A stretch of 64,000 nucleotides of DNA from Klebsormidium nitens. Its lineage: Eukaryota > Streptophyta > Klebsormidiophyceae > Klebsormidiales > Klebsormidiaceae. The stretch lies in assembly GCA_000708835.1 (NCBI GenBank), contig DF237033.1, positions 124,001 to 188,000 on the forward strand, given 5' to 3'. Below are positions 1 to 11,660 of this stretch, piece after piece. The notes beneath the pieces are model-generated. The model had not been told where the DNA came from and searched no databases. It worked only from the letters and a program-made list of their open reading frames with translations. The first letter of the stretch is position 1. The number at the start of each line of letters is the position of its first letter. The translations under genes and the position numbers were made by a program.

Positions 1-18
1 CGAAACGTTCAAAGCGTA

Positions 19-505
19 CCCCGCAAGTTGGACCACATGTTTCCTGATGAAGCTTCTGGAGGGCCAGAGCCGCCGCATCACGTGTACGGCTGGCAAAGTA
101 AAAGCTAACGACGAGGACTAAACTTTCGGAACCACCCTTTACAGCCGTTGAACCCATGAGTTCCGCAATTCGCGAAGATTCTAACAGCCTGAAAATCTTT
201 TACTGCAGGTTGGACGACGTACTTTCTGATGAAGATCCGTGAGGGCCAGAGCCGCCGCATCACGTGTACGGCTGGCAAAGTAAAAGCTAACGGGACGAGG
301 AGTAAACTTTCGGAACCACCATTTCCAAGATTTAACAGCCGTTGAACCCATGAACTCTGGGATTGCAAAAGATCCCAACAGTCTACAAATCTTTTTACTG
401 CAGGTTGGACGACGTACTTTCTGATGAAGATCCGTGAGGGCCAGAGCCGGCGCATCACGTGTGCGGCTGGCAAAGTAAAAGCTCACGACGAGGAACAAAC
501 TTTCG
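19..505 (+). repeat. Three decayed copies of the first RBR exon edge, 194-base period
   Basis: Copies of the acceptor and the first ~100 bases of the 597-784 exon start near 29, 211 and 405. The same TGG of the real exon is at 599, so the last three units are exactly 194 bases apart. The copies keep the CTGCAG-GT acceptor context and the ATGAAGATCCGTGAGG stretch. They diverge after the CACGTG and lose the reading frame. Confidence 0.85.
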
Positions 506-596
506 GAACCACCATTTCCAAGATTCTACAGCCGTTGAACCCATGAATTCCGGGATTTGCGAAGATCCTAACAGCCTACAAGTCTTTTTACTGCAG

Positions 597-3500
597 GTTG
601 GACGACGTACTTTCTGATGAAGATCCGTGAGGGCCAGAGCCGGCGCATCACGTGCATGGCCCACAAGTGCAACGCCATCTGCGACGAGGAGAAAGTGCTG
701 AAGCTCGTGGCGGAAGCGGACCCGCTCGCCGTGGACCGCTACGAGCGCTCGCTGCTGGAGTCGTACATCGAGGACAACAGCAAGGTAGGAATGATTGCTT
801 CTTGTGACCTTTTTTTATCTTGCGGGCAGGTAATCTGTGCGGCTCCTTCGTTCGTTTCCTAATAGGAGGTTGCTGCTGCTCGGAGCTCACAGGAAGGTAG
901 GCAGATGGCGTTCGCTGCTGTCGGTATCCCCTCAACAGCGTTTGCTGGCGGAGCTCAATCGTGCGGACAAGCAGACCTCGCGGTGGCTCTCGCCGTTTTC
1001 GTTTAGCCGTACCATATTCCTGGTAGTGCAATGGATCCCACAATCAATAACGAGCAGCAAGGTAACTCTTTCGGCCGTGCATTGTCTTCTCTTGGTACGT
1101 CAGTTCTGCTGAACCGGCAACTTTATCTTCAAATGGTTATGGTCATAGCCACTTCTTCATAAATCATGCCGGAAAAGCTGAATCTGGAAGCATTCTGTGT
1201 TTTGCTAAGTCCAGTGGTGCCCCAAAGTCCCCGCGGCAACGCCCTCCTGGTCGGAGGCTCGGAATTGGACTGAGCTTTCCTTGAGAAAATGAACTTCGAA
1301 ACTCTATCTGAAGAATGGTGATTCTTAAAAGATCAAGTGGTGCCCTAGCAGCCCGCACTGCTGCAACGCCCTCCTGGTCGGAGGCCCAGATTTGGACTCA
1401 GCTTTCTCTGGAAAAAAGGAAACCTGAAATTATTCCCAAACGACTCGTGGATCTGTACAGGTCAAATGGTGCCCCAGCGTCCCGCACTGCGGCAACGCCC
1501 TCCGAGTTGAGGGCGAGCCTTACGTGGAGGTGCAGTGCACGTGCGGGCTGACGTTCTGCTTCAACTGCGGCCTCGAAGCGCACTCCCCCTGCTCGTGCGA
1601 CATCTGGCGGCGGTGGGACGAGAAGTCGCGCGACGAGTCAGAGACGGTCAACTGGCTGGTGGCCAACACGAAGCCGTGCCCGAAGTGCGGAAAGAAGGTG
1701 GGAGCTCGGTTTTCAGATCAATTGTTGAGAGATTACTTCGAATTTCATGGTATATGATCAAGTCGTGCGACAAATCGGAGACGGTCAGGTGGGTGGTGGC
1801 CAGCACGAAGCCGTGTCCGAAGTGCGGGGAGAAGGTGGGAACTCCGCTCTTAGAGTTTGATATTTGCGGAGATCCTCCGAGAAAAGGTGTCTTCATTCTG
1901 GCGTGGTGGCGCACACGAAGTCTTGTGCAAAGCTGGAAAGAAGGTGGGAGCACACGTTGTTAGATTGACTATCGAGAAATGTTTCCAAGCCTCTCAACGT
2001 GTCAAAGACTTGTGCAACAAGTCTGAGACGGTCAACTGGCTGGTGAAGGTGAGTGAAGGCTGGACACGAAGCCTAGCTCGAAGTGCGGACACAAGGTTGG
2101 ACTCCATTTCTGTGGGTTCTTGGAGCTTAATACTCGCCCAGAAATTTGTCAAGCGTGCTGTCAGGCTGTCGTTACGGCCAACACGAAGTGACGGTATGCG
2201 TTGGGAGCACACGACTGAATTGACCAAAAGTTGATGTAGACAATCGACTTTCCTGTAACGTGCATTGAACGGTCGCAGGACGGGCCAAAGACCCCCTATT
2301 GGCTTTTTATTTTCTGTCTTGGGATTTAACTGTGATCTTAGTCGTGCTGATCTCACAGTCCCCAAGAACCGGTTCTCCGTTAGCAAAGGGTTCTCGTCCG
2401 TCAAATGGTTACCATCTTGGATAGGGAAAGTTGTGCTTCTTGATTGGTTTTCCGAATGTTCAATTTTTATTCGGCCCTTTCGACCCTGCCGAAGCTGAAG
2501 CTAACCTCAACTCTCTGCGTGTTCAGGTCGAGAAAAGCGGAGGGTGCAATCTGGTGCAATGTACCTGCAAACAGGTGCGTCAGAGTACCCCGGTTGTGAC
2601 AATCCGGTTCGAGCACTGTGGAATGCCTGCCACGTAGGCTGACTTTCTCCTTTCTCCTAGCTCTCAAATTCAGCACGAAATTCGCAAAGGCTCCTTCCAC
2701 TTTCTGGTAGCAGGTTGTCCAGCTGTGTCAATGGTGAGAGTGCCGTGACGAACGGGTTAGGCAGTCCGCGGAAGTCGAACGTAAAGACTTTGAACGGCTT
2801 TGCCTCCAGCAGGCTCGTCGAATTTTCGTACAGTAGAGAACATATCTCATCGAGTCTGTCTCAAGTAATCAGCTTACTTGGAGAGGCGCATCAAATAGTA
2901 AAAAAGATAACTTACTCGGAGCTGGCAACATTCGGATGAAACGAGACCGTTATTCCCAATTAGCGAAAGTATCCTGCTTGACAATTGCTTCACTTTGCTT
3001 GCAGCCCTTCTGCTGGCTCTGCGGCGCAGCGTAAGTGACTCGTTGTCCTCATCTTGCATTGAAAAGCTGAAAACGTGAATGCATGCGGGTCTGCATCAAC
3101 CAGGAAAGCTGAGAGTGTGTACGCCACCTATCAAGGCCCGATGTCCGAATGAAAATGTTAGCGTGCAAGAAGGTCGCCCTCGTTGGGACACAGCAAAATT
3201 GTTTGTCTCCTGCATCGTTGGGCGCTTATCGAGCATTCCCTTCTTTAGGACCTCCCTTCTTGTACTCCTTGTTCGTGAGTCGATGGACGTTCTAGTGGGC
3301 ACAGATATTTGAGGTGCAGAGCAATTTAGTATTTAACTCCAACTAGAAGAAACATTCAAGGGTCTAGATTTAAGCGCCCAGAACACTTTGGGCACTCCGT
3401 TCGTTCCTGCAGGACCGGCCTTGCCCATGACTGGTCTCGCATCGAGGGCCGTTCTTGTGGGCACAAATCACTGGGTAGAAGAGCAACTTGGAATTCCAAT

Positions 3501-6500
3501 CTCGAAAAGACGAAGCCTTCAAGGGTTAAATATTTCAGCGCTCTAGAAGATTTCGGCTCTCGGCATTCGTTGCTGCAGGACCGGCCTTGCGCATGACTGG
3601 TCGCGCATTGAGGGCCACTCGTGCGGGCGCTACAAGGAGGACAAGGAGCGGGAAGCCAAGAAGGCGGAGACGGACCTCAAGCGGTACATGCACTACCACA
3701 CCAGATGGAAGGGCCACATGGAGTCTCTACGGTGCGGATGTTTCTCCCATTTTAGTCGCTAAGATTTTTCTTTTTCGTGTGATTCGTTCGATTAAACAAA
3801 CGTGGCGTGCGGTATTGAAGCCAAAAAGACAGAGACGGACCTTAAGCGATACATGCACTACCACACAAGATGGAAAAGGCACATGGAATCCTTACGGTAA
3901 CAAATTGTTCCCCGTTTTGGCCTCTGATCTTTGCGCGGCACCTTCCGATCTGGATTGTGCTCCTGGATCTCTCGTGCTGTTTTTCGAATAGCCAGAATGA
4001 GCTCTCTGGAGGCGACTTTTGAAGCCGCAGCATTTTGAGGTGCATGCGAGAGTCGACGGGCGCAGAAGTTCACAAAGCTGGCATCTGAATTTCGAAGCTA
4101 CTTTCTGAATGTTTTTGAAACCTGAAGCTCACATGGCCTCGTTCTACAGGTTAGAGAAGGCAGCGCGATGTTGTCTGGTTCAAGGTTGCGGTCCTTGAGG
4201 CGAAGAGACCCTCGTCCTCAAAAGCTTTCGACCCAACTCCGGAATGGAACTCTGGAATTGAACTCCGGCATTGAACAACAGCGAGATCTCGTAAAGATGG
4301 TCTCTGAGGTCTTTGGTGCAGGTGTTGAAGATTCCGAAAGTCCAGCTTCTTTCACCTCAATGTATAGGTTGGATACCAGGCAGCGCAACGGGGTTAAGTC
4401 CAAGATTGCAATGCTTGAGCCAATAGACCATTGAACCCCAAAACGTTGAGTTCGGGAGCCAAACAAGAGCAGACTGTCATCAGAGCTAGCCCTGAAGTGC
4501 GATCCTGGCCGTTTTGCAAGCTAGTAACGCTCTCGTGCAGGCTGGAGGACAAGCAACGCGAGGTGGTCCAGTCCAAGACTGCGGTCCTTGAGGAGAGCGA
4601 GTGTATCGTCCCTCAGACCTTTGCAATGTTTGAAACCAAACAAACAGCAATGTTTTAAAGGCTGGCATTTGAAGTCCTGAATCACATTGCTGAACGCTGA
4701 AGCCCGTGCTCTCGTTCTACAGATTGGAGGACAAGCAGCGGGAAGTGGTCCAGTCCAAGATCGCAATCCTCGAGGAGAGCGAGTCCGTCGTTCGAGACTA
4801 CAGCTGGCTCACGAACGCGCAGTCGTGCCTCTTCCGCGCTCGCCGCGTCCTCGCCTACTCGTATGCGTTCGCGTTCTACATGTTCGGCAGCGATCTTTTC
4901 AAGGACGACATCTCGCCGGAGCAGAACGAGATCAACCAGAACCTGTTTGAGGACCACCAGCAGCAACTAGAGGCGACGGTCGAGCGGCTGGCCAAGTTGG
5001 TGGAGACGCCCTTTGATCAGGTGGGTGTGGTCGTATACCTTCAGGGCTGTCAGGAATCTGGACTTCCCCTTGAGTAGCTCGACAACAACCAGGACCTGTG
5101 AAAATATCAGGAGCAACTAGAGGCGACGGTCGAGCGGCTGGCCAAATTGGTGGAGAAGCCGTTCGATCAAGGAGGAGCTGTTCTGTCCACTTTGAACGTT
5201 GTTCGGAGTTGGGGGCTTTCCGTTGAGTCGCTCAAACCAAACCTAATCAAAATTGCTTCTTCGAGAATAGCCAGCAGCAACTAGACACGACGGTTGAGCG
5301 GTTGGCCAAATCGGTAGAGACGCCGTTGAATTAAATAGACACTCTCAGAGCTGTTGCATCTTCAAGATTCATGGGCTTCTTGCATGTTGGTATAATTTCT
5401 TCCCAATCCCAGTCTCAGTCAAACATAACGGGTTTGTTTATGAATTCTTTAAAGTCATACATCAAAGTAAAATATCAAAGTAGAATATCAAGGTAGTCGT
5501 GGAGCTTTGGGAAAGCCTGTGTGACCTGGTAGATTGCGGGCTTCTTAGTAAAAAGACAGCATATCTTGCACTACAGAGTTTTAAACACAACCACCAGCGA
5601 ACTAGGCGTGATAGTCGAGCGGATGGCGAAGCTTCAGGAGACGCCCTTCGACCAGAGACTGTTGTTCCACGCTTCCTCAATCGGAGTGGAAACGTTCTGT
5701 CGGCGTGGAAACCTTCTGTCATTGTCCGGCAAGTGCGCTTCACAGATTTGCCTGCAGACAACCGCTTTGTGGTGTATTTATAACGCCGTTCAACGGTTTC
5801 CTTGACGTGTTTACGTTCTCTGCGCAGTTCCGACGAGAAGGGAACGACATCCCTGCGATCCGGATGGAAGTTGTGAACCTGACGGCCATTCTGGAGACCC
5901 GCTGCAAAACCATGTGAGTCGCACTGCCTGCTCATCTGCCTCAATTCCGGCGGTTTCTATTTGCGTGAACCAGCGAATCAACCAATCTTCGCCCTATTTT
6001 TTTGGGAAGGTTGGCATTGGAACGGGACTAGAAGATAACTCGTGCACAATCGGGCCCAGATTTGCTGTCATTGAGGTGGCAACAATACCCCTGTCCATCA
6101 CACAGAGCAATAGGAAGGGCGGAAAGAGAGCTTGCGAATCCAATTCGTCCTTGCTTTTGATGACCTCTCAGGGGGTGTGACTGGGTTATTAACTTCACCT
6201 GCTTTCAAGCCAGCTGGATTGGACAGTTCTGAGCCGTCTGCTCCTTAATCGTTCTCGCTGAACTGGGGCTAGCTGAGAGTTTCAGGTTGCATCGCTGATT
6301 TTCTCATCGAAGTTTCAAAAGGCGCGTACATGGCAAAGCCGGCTCGGCTCAGTCTCCCTCCAAACTGACGGCCATCGAAATCCTGCATCTCAAAGCGTGT
6401 GCTTGCAAAGCCCTACTCACCAGGAAACGAAAAACAACGAAGACGTGCAAATGAAGGAGAACCGACCTGGTCAGCTCGGTTCTGTAAGCCCCCATCCCTA

Positions 6501-8045
6501 ATGGTCGGCAAGCAAACGCCTGAAACTAGCATCTTTCGAAACCCTAAGTCTTCAAAAGCCTAAAACGTCAGATGCTCCTGTCCAGGCACGAGATCGTGGA
6601 GAACGACCTGCTGGGATCTCTTCAAACGACCACCCATCACATCGCCCCCTACTACGCCAATGTAAAGCCGCTCCCCAACGAGGACTCTGCCACCGGAGAC
6701 GACACCGACTGCGGGGTGGGCGCCGCAGGGGTTGGCCCGAGTACCAGCCACTTTGACGAGGAGTGGCGGGAACAAGGGGCTGTAGAGGATTCAAATGACG
6801 TGCGAGAGCCAGGTAAGAGTACTTGCGCGCGAAAATGCTTACAAGTTCTTCCAATTTTTTAGCTCTAGTAACTTCGACGAGGAGTGACGGAACAAGGGGC
6901 TGTTGAGGATCCGCACGATGGGCGAGAACCAGGTAAGGGTACCTGCGCAATCTGCAGTTTTCGTTGCAAACTTCTTCAATTTTGGGAGCAGCTTCGAGGA
7001 GGAGTGGCAAAGCAAGGGGCCTTAGAGAACCCGAACGGTGGGCGAGGACCAGGTAACGTTTTCTATGCAAAGTCAGATTTTTAGGTGTTTCGCCGCATTC
7101 TTGTCGTAGGTTATTGGTTTTCCAGAGGGCAGCAATGGCGAAGACGTTGAAGGGAGCGAGGGGCTTCGGAGTCCCTTAGGTTCACAGGGCTTGATTTCGG
7201 AGGGGCCTTGGATTGCCATCAGAGGCAGCAGTCATTGTTACCCCTTGCTTTCAGAGTTCATGATCTCTGGTTTGGAACTGCTCCCGTCTTAGAGTACTCT
7301 GAAAAGACGAAGCCATAGCGAGTCGGGCTTAAAAGGTCCAGCCGGCTACCTCGGCAGACTGCTTGCTGCTTGCACATCCTTCATAGGACGTCCAGATGCA
7401 TAAGTCCAAGGCTTTTTCGCGTCCAGTCGTGGGAGTGCTTACAAAAAAAGGCCTGCAGCGCTTTGACAACTTCCAATCTACAGTTCTTTGCCCTCGAAGA
7501 CGCTCGTCCAGCGGCCGGAGCCTAAGAAGGTCGACTGCAAGCAAACGCAACGCTGCCAAGGAAGAGTCTTCGGCGACTGGTGGGAATCAATCTCATCCGC
7601 TCACGTTTTGCTCTTCACAGACGCCAACGCCGGCCCGGGATCCACCGATGTCAAGACCAACCCTTCCTCAGCAAATCCCTCCGGAACCGACGGCTGCGCC
7701 TCCCACCTAGACACCGAACGCGCCCTCAAAAGACCCGCCGACAGTTTCGTTGACCGATCGCCTCCCCACCCTGCCGCAAAACTGCCCCGCTCGAATCAAG
7801 AGGACCGCTTCGGGGGGCGAGAGCATGGGAAACCGGTACCCCCCGGAAATGGCCAAAAAGGGGGAACACAGGGCGGTGGGGCAGGACCGAGTGGAGTCGG
7901 AGGGAGTCAAGCGGGGGGGGAGGAGTTCAAGCCGAGTTGCCCCGTGTGCTTTGTGGAGTTTGGCAGTGGGACGGACATAAGCCACGTGACTGCCCACGTG
8001 GAAGAGGTCGGTCATTCTTACGTCTCTCGAATTCATGTTGATTAA
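597..8045 (+). CDS. ARIADNE-like RBR E3 ubiquitin ligase, 5' partial, nine exons
   Basis: RBR ligases take ubiquitin from an E2 onto a cysteine of their Rcat (RING2) domain and pass it to substrates. Exons read as 597-784, 1461-1697, 2527-2574, 3005-3030, 3579-3731, 4723-5020, 5828-5913, 6586-6812 and 7621-8045, and every junction phase agrees. The first exon gives the end of RING1. The second gives the IBR, with pairs such as CGLTFCFNCG, and the start of RING2 (CPKCGKK). The next two continue RING2 through GGCNLVQC, which holds the expected catalytic Cys, to PFCWLCG. The Ariadne helical domain follows (LEDKQREVV, AFAFYMFG, HEIVENDLLGSLQ). About 560 codons lie in the window; the N-terminus and most of RING1 lie upstream. 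The last exon is Gly/Pro-rich and adds a C-x2-C-x11-H-x3-H finger near 7940-8005. A splice at the GT after 8005 instead of the stop at 8043 is possible. Family call is firm; exact orthology is not. Confidence 0.9.
845..1065 (+). repeat. Decayed copies of the 3' edge of the first RBR exon
   Basis: Within the first intron, stretches ending in AGGAAG-GTAGGC (about 895) and AACGAGCAGCAAG-GTAAC (about 1065) resemble the real exon end GGACAACAGCAAG-GTAGG at 784. The second match is clear; the first is weak. Confidence 0.5.
1200..1420 (+). repeat. Two decayed copies of the 5' edge of the IBR exon
   Basis: Stretches beginning near 1207 and 1331 match the start of the 1461 exon (TCAAGTGGTGCCCC...CGGCAACGCCCTCC) and then drift into unrelated sequence. 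Spacing to the real exon is about 125-135 bases. Both carry substitutions and frame breaks and are not expected to be coding. Confidence 0.8.
1755..2215 (+). repeat. Four decayed copies of the 3' edge of the IBR exon
   Basis: After the donor at 1698, the exon tail (GAGACGGTCAACTGG...CCGAAGTGCGG-AAGAAGG-GTGGGA) recurs near 1765-1835, 1890-1950, 2010-2095 and 2150-2210. The nearest copy is the most similar and the last is barely recognisable. Confidence 0.8.
3412..3465 (+). repeat. Decayed copy of the 5' edge of the WSRIEGHSC exon
   Basis: The stretch begins with CCTGCAGGACCGGCCTTGC, as at the real acceptor (3578), and carries CATGACTGGTCTCGCATCGA before diverging. It lies about 165 bases upstream of the real exon. 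Confidence 0.8.
3805..3905 (+). repeat. Decayed copy of the 3' edge of the WSRIEGHSC exon
   Basis: A near-complete copy of the last ~80 bases of the 3579-3731 exon, including GACGGACCT, ATGCACTACCACAC and a GT-containing end (TCCTTACG-GTAAC), lies about 165 bases downstream. Its retained donor could in principle be used for alternative splicing. Confidence 0.8.
4150..4625 (+). repeat. Three decayed copies of the 5' edge of the Ariadne-domain exon
   Basis: Copies near 4150-4200, 4360-4420 and 4530-4615 precede the real exon start at 4723. Each keeps an acceptor-like CAGG, TTGGA/CTGGAGG and GTCCAAGA...GTCCTTGAGG. The copy at 4530 is close to intact, the one at 4360 less so, and the one at 4150 is worn, giving a decay gradient away from the exon. 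Confidence 0.85.
5098..5665 (+). repeat. Three decayed copies of the 3' edge of the Ariadne-domain exon
   Basis: The exon tail CAACTAGAGGCGACGGTCGA...GGTGGAGACGCCCTTTGATCAG recurs near 5108-5170, 5275-5332 and 5590-5662. The first copy is nearly intact. The second loses its end. The third keeps GGAGACGCCCTTCGACCAG but differs elsewhere. Confidence 0.85.
6855..7058 (+). repeat. Two decayed copies of the 3' edge of the penultimate RBR exon
   Basis: Stretches near 6865-6932 and 6990-7053 repeat the tail of the 6586-6812 exon (CTTCGACGAGGAGTG...AACAAGGGGC...GAGCCAG-GTAAG). Both keep a GT donor but carry in-frame stops (for example TGA and TAG). Confidence 0.8.
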
Positions 8046-10351
8046 GTGCCATGTTGACTCAAAAAACTGCCCGGGTTCTAGGTTTAGGGCGGGTATGAGC
8101 GTGGAGCATGCACTTCTGGGTTTAGGTGTGCAAACTTGTTTATGCCCACGAGCGAATATCTCATCAAACTGCCTTGGTTCAACAAAAAACGTGAAAGTAT
8201 GCCCCCTTGGGTTGTAAAGTCAGCATTGTCTAATATTCTGTCTCGTCTTTATTCGAACTGCCAATCTGCCGCTCGCCAAACGTCGATCACCGCGTCCTTT
8301 GCACCAGACGATTGTCTCGCCGTTCACATAAGTGCAAAAGCGCCCTCGATGGCTCTTTTCAAGTTCCAAACCGTTGTCCAAACATAGGATCTTTTGGACC
8401 TTTCGAGGGGCGTTTACCGCCCAATGCATAACCCAGTCTGTCGTCTGTTTGGCTTGCAGTGAGTAATCATCCTTTGCCTAGCAGCATCAGGTTACGAAAG
8501 ACTTCACAAAACTTGTAGACATTTGCCGGTTGAAAGGATCACACGATTTTGTGTTGTCTATGACTGTGTGTCGTATGACTGACTGACTTTGAATCTTGAC
8601 GTGTTCTTGCAGTGTCTACTGGCCATGGAACTGTAGATACAAAACGTCAACCTTTGTCGAAGATGCTTCTCTTCGTAGTCAAGGAAGCATCTCAAATTGC
8701 ACTTGTCTGCCCCGAACCGTCGGCATTAGTTTAAAGGAGAACATTCTGGTCCAATAAGCGGCTGCGGATTTACGGGAGACGATGAGAGAACACTTTGAGG
8801 GTATCAGACGAATGGTCTGGTGTACATACTGGCCGGTTGAATTTGAACTCTACTGTCAAACGAAGTCTCAGAGCGGCCATGGCGTGTACTACTGTAAGAG
8901 CGCGCAAGGTTATTCAAACGTCCGAACATTGAGTTGCTTTCCAGACCAGTGGTCAAACTCTGACTCGCCGCTGCGTTTTAGTCGACAATAGATATGCGGT
9001 TGGTCAGCTTACCTCGAAAAGCAGGCTTCCTTTCGCGGCCGCGCGTGACCCTCTAGCAGTTTAATGACCTCTGACCGCGCCCATGTTGGCCCTGCCATGA
9101 CCAGCGGTCTCCAGCCTTGGCAGGAATATATACATACTGATCCAGAGATTGAGTCCGTTCGGTCACTGCATGAGCGTATACAACACAGCATGTCTACGTA
9201 CCACTGGTGCAATATTCAAGCTACAATTTGAATGTATAACCTTATAGCAAGGGCCACGGTGCCAGAAGCATGAACGTGCTATAATTAACCAACCTATCAG
9301 TGAGTTTTGCGCGAACGTCCGGCTTGAACCAAACGGTTTTATTAATTTGTTAATCAGGTATGCTCAGGATGGACATGGGAAACCCCGGGCGGCCGGCCTG
9401 GCTCTAGCGGCGCCCCGCGATGTGATCACCAGGCTCGCCAGAGACGGTCTCCTTCTTGCGAGATCGACTGAGTCGCATCTCTCAAGACTTGTTTTGATGC
9501 GCGCCCGCGTACTCATGTAGATTGTGCTTCGTCGCCTTGCGGCGCACATGACGGTCAATATGTGCCGGCATCACATGATGTGCGGTCGTGACGGTGGTGC
9601 ACAGTATCACATGCAAGTCCGCCTTGGCCAGCTAGCCTGCCGCTGAAGGCGGCCACCCTGACATCACTTATGACGCGAACTTCAGCCAGTGCAACTTAGC
9701 TGTACCATATTGAACGGGCGGCACTGGCGCTAGCTGCATATTGAACTCGGCTTTTGTTGCCATATGAAAAAATCCTTAGTGTGCATCATGGCGGCCGCGA
9801 AGCATACATTGGGTGTGGTGACCCTGCAACGTCCGACTGCTCGAGCTTGGCCGGGCGACTTGCCAGACGTCGGGAGTCCAAAATTCCAGACTGGTGCACG
9901 AGTGTGTGCCATGGTCGAAGCCGTCTCAATAATGGTCTTGCTTGCGAATCTTATGCTCGGCCTTCATTTGCGGAAGTCCGTCTAGCGGGATGTACGTTTG
10001 AAGATAACCGTCTGTGCTGGGAACACGTCACGAAACTAGGACATCTACCAGCCTTTTGTGTAAGTGGTGGTGAGTTGACAGACACTCCAGTTACAATGCT
10101 AGAATCATGGCGATAAAGATGTCGCTCGCAGATCCGCATGACTCGGCTACATTCGAGCCAAGCAGGAAAGCAGATTTATATAGCCGGTTTAATACTGAGG
10201 TCTGGGTCCGCTTTACCTGCGATGAAAATCTTGACCCTCATGTAGAGCGATCTCCTTCTCCTATCCGACGGCAACAAGAACGGCTCACTAAATCTGACGG
10301 TTGACCGTGTCCGCCGCAGCCTCGAATCTTCGCAACGCCGGGAACACACAC
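8046..10351. other. Intergenic region, no supported gene
   Basis: No open frame here has recognisable protein features or splice support. Two GC-rich blocks stand out against an AT-richer background: GCGGCCGC near 9036 and 9793, and GGCGGCCGGCC near 9388. They resemble the promoter blocks of the gene family to the right and may be a remnant promoter. Confidence 0.4.
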
Positions 10352-11489
10352 CTATTTCTTGCATTTGGGCTTCCTGGTCTGACTTGCATTTTCCGGTGAA
10401 GCGTAGCTGTCTCCCCCCATACTGTCAAAGAGAAGGACTGTGGCAGTTAAAGTCCCGACCGCAACCGCTCCGCCCGAGGCCAGTCTAGAGGATGCCTTCA
10501 GTGCGTCGGGCCAAGACTCAAAAGTGTCGTCGAATGGAAACCAAGCGGTGCGCGGTGGCCCAGTAAAGCACCGCCATGCGATTGGGATGGCGCCTAAAGC
10601 AAGTCCTAGGGCTAGGGCTCCCTTCAGTACAGTGAGTCCGGCTTTCTGCATCACGGAAGAATCTGTTTTGAGCTTCTCAGGAACTAAGAGGGAATATGGA
10701 GGCCTAACGGAGTCTAGCTGCTTCGTCTGTGGCAGGTTCTAAATCTAGTGAGGGGTTACGGACGGTGTTATGGGTTAAGAGACATTGGGGCTGAAGATGG
10801 CCAAAAAAAACAAAGAAAAGGAATCACATCAGCAAACGTGAATGTCTACGTCGTCAAAAACACCTCATCAATACCATCTGATCGAGACCCCAACAGAGCC
10901 TCGCGGGAAAACTTAGAGATCACTATATCATCAAATTAGGCAGGTTCTATCTCGACCGCTATTGCCGCGCTTTATATACAGACCTCCGGTGGTTGAATTG
11001 TAAGAACAGATATTGGGAATGGATCCTAGACTTATTCTGATTCAGTATTGACCCGATATGTTCTATAAGAGTGCCTCAGGCTTCTTCGAAAGGGGCTGTC
11101 GAAGCGTGAAAGAACATTCAGCGTAAAGGCGCCCTGGACTTGATGTGAGCTAGCAATGGCCTCAAAGTTATCTCGAACGAGGGCTTCAGGGTTGCTTTTA
11201 CAAAACCAATACTGACAATCAGTCGTAAGCGAGAATGGATTCATGGGTTGCATTGTCTTAGCCATTGAGCCTGCTTTCAACGTACCTCCAACTCCTTTTT
11301 CCAGCCTTCCTTTTCAGCTCCACTCTGCTTGTCTCCTTCCCCTACCTCCACTTTCCCCTCCGCCTGCTGTGCTCCCGCTTCTGTGAGCTCCTCAGGCTTA
11401 GAAGCATCCCCAGTTTGAGCTGCTGGGTTTCGGATCGCAGCTTCAGAACCCCCTGCCGCCTCTTGGCGGCCAAGCGATATGCCGCTCAT
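10352..11489 (-). CDS. Small membrane protein of unrecognised tandem family, copy 4
   Basis: Two exons on the minus strand (11286-11489 and 10352-10645) join in phase 0 to give about 165 residues. Exon 1 encodes a hydrophilic Glu/Lys/Ala-rich segment starting MSGISLGRQ. Exon 2 encodes a first hydrophobic stretch (VLKGALALGLALGAIPIA), the conserved RCFTGPPR, a linker with a Trp, and a second Gly/Ala-rich hydrophobic stretch (GGAVAVGTLTATVLL). The tail is basic (KPKCKK). The layout suggests a two-helix membrane hairpin with polar ends. I do not recognise the family. This copy differs most from copies 2 and 3. A conserved GC-rich block lies about 105-170 bases upstream of the ATG. Confidence 0.75.
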
Positions 11490-11589
11490 GGTGGCACAAC
11501 CTTTGAGCTGCCTAGCTCAGACAGAGACTTCTCTACTGAGTTCTTACTGGCGTTCAAAGAAGAGTTCGTGACCGTCGCCGACGGCCCCG

Positions 11590-11660
11590 GCGCGGCCGGC
11601 CTGCGCACGGCTTGCCAGTTGAGGGTTTGACTTCAGCACGGTTTAAATGCGGCCGCGGGG
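11590..11660 (-). promoter_or_regulatory. GC-rich bipartite upstream block of copy 4
   Basis: GGCCGGCC at 11594-11601 and GCGGCCGC at 11649-11656 lie upstream of the ATG at 11489. The pair recurs in the same order before copies 2 and 3, and in a weaker form before copy 1. A promoter role is inferred from position and conservation only. Confidence 0.55.
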
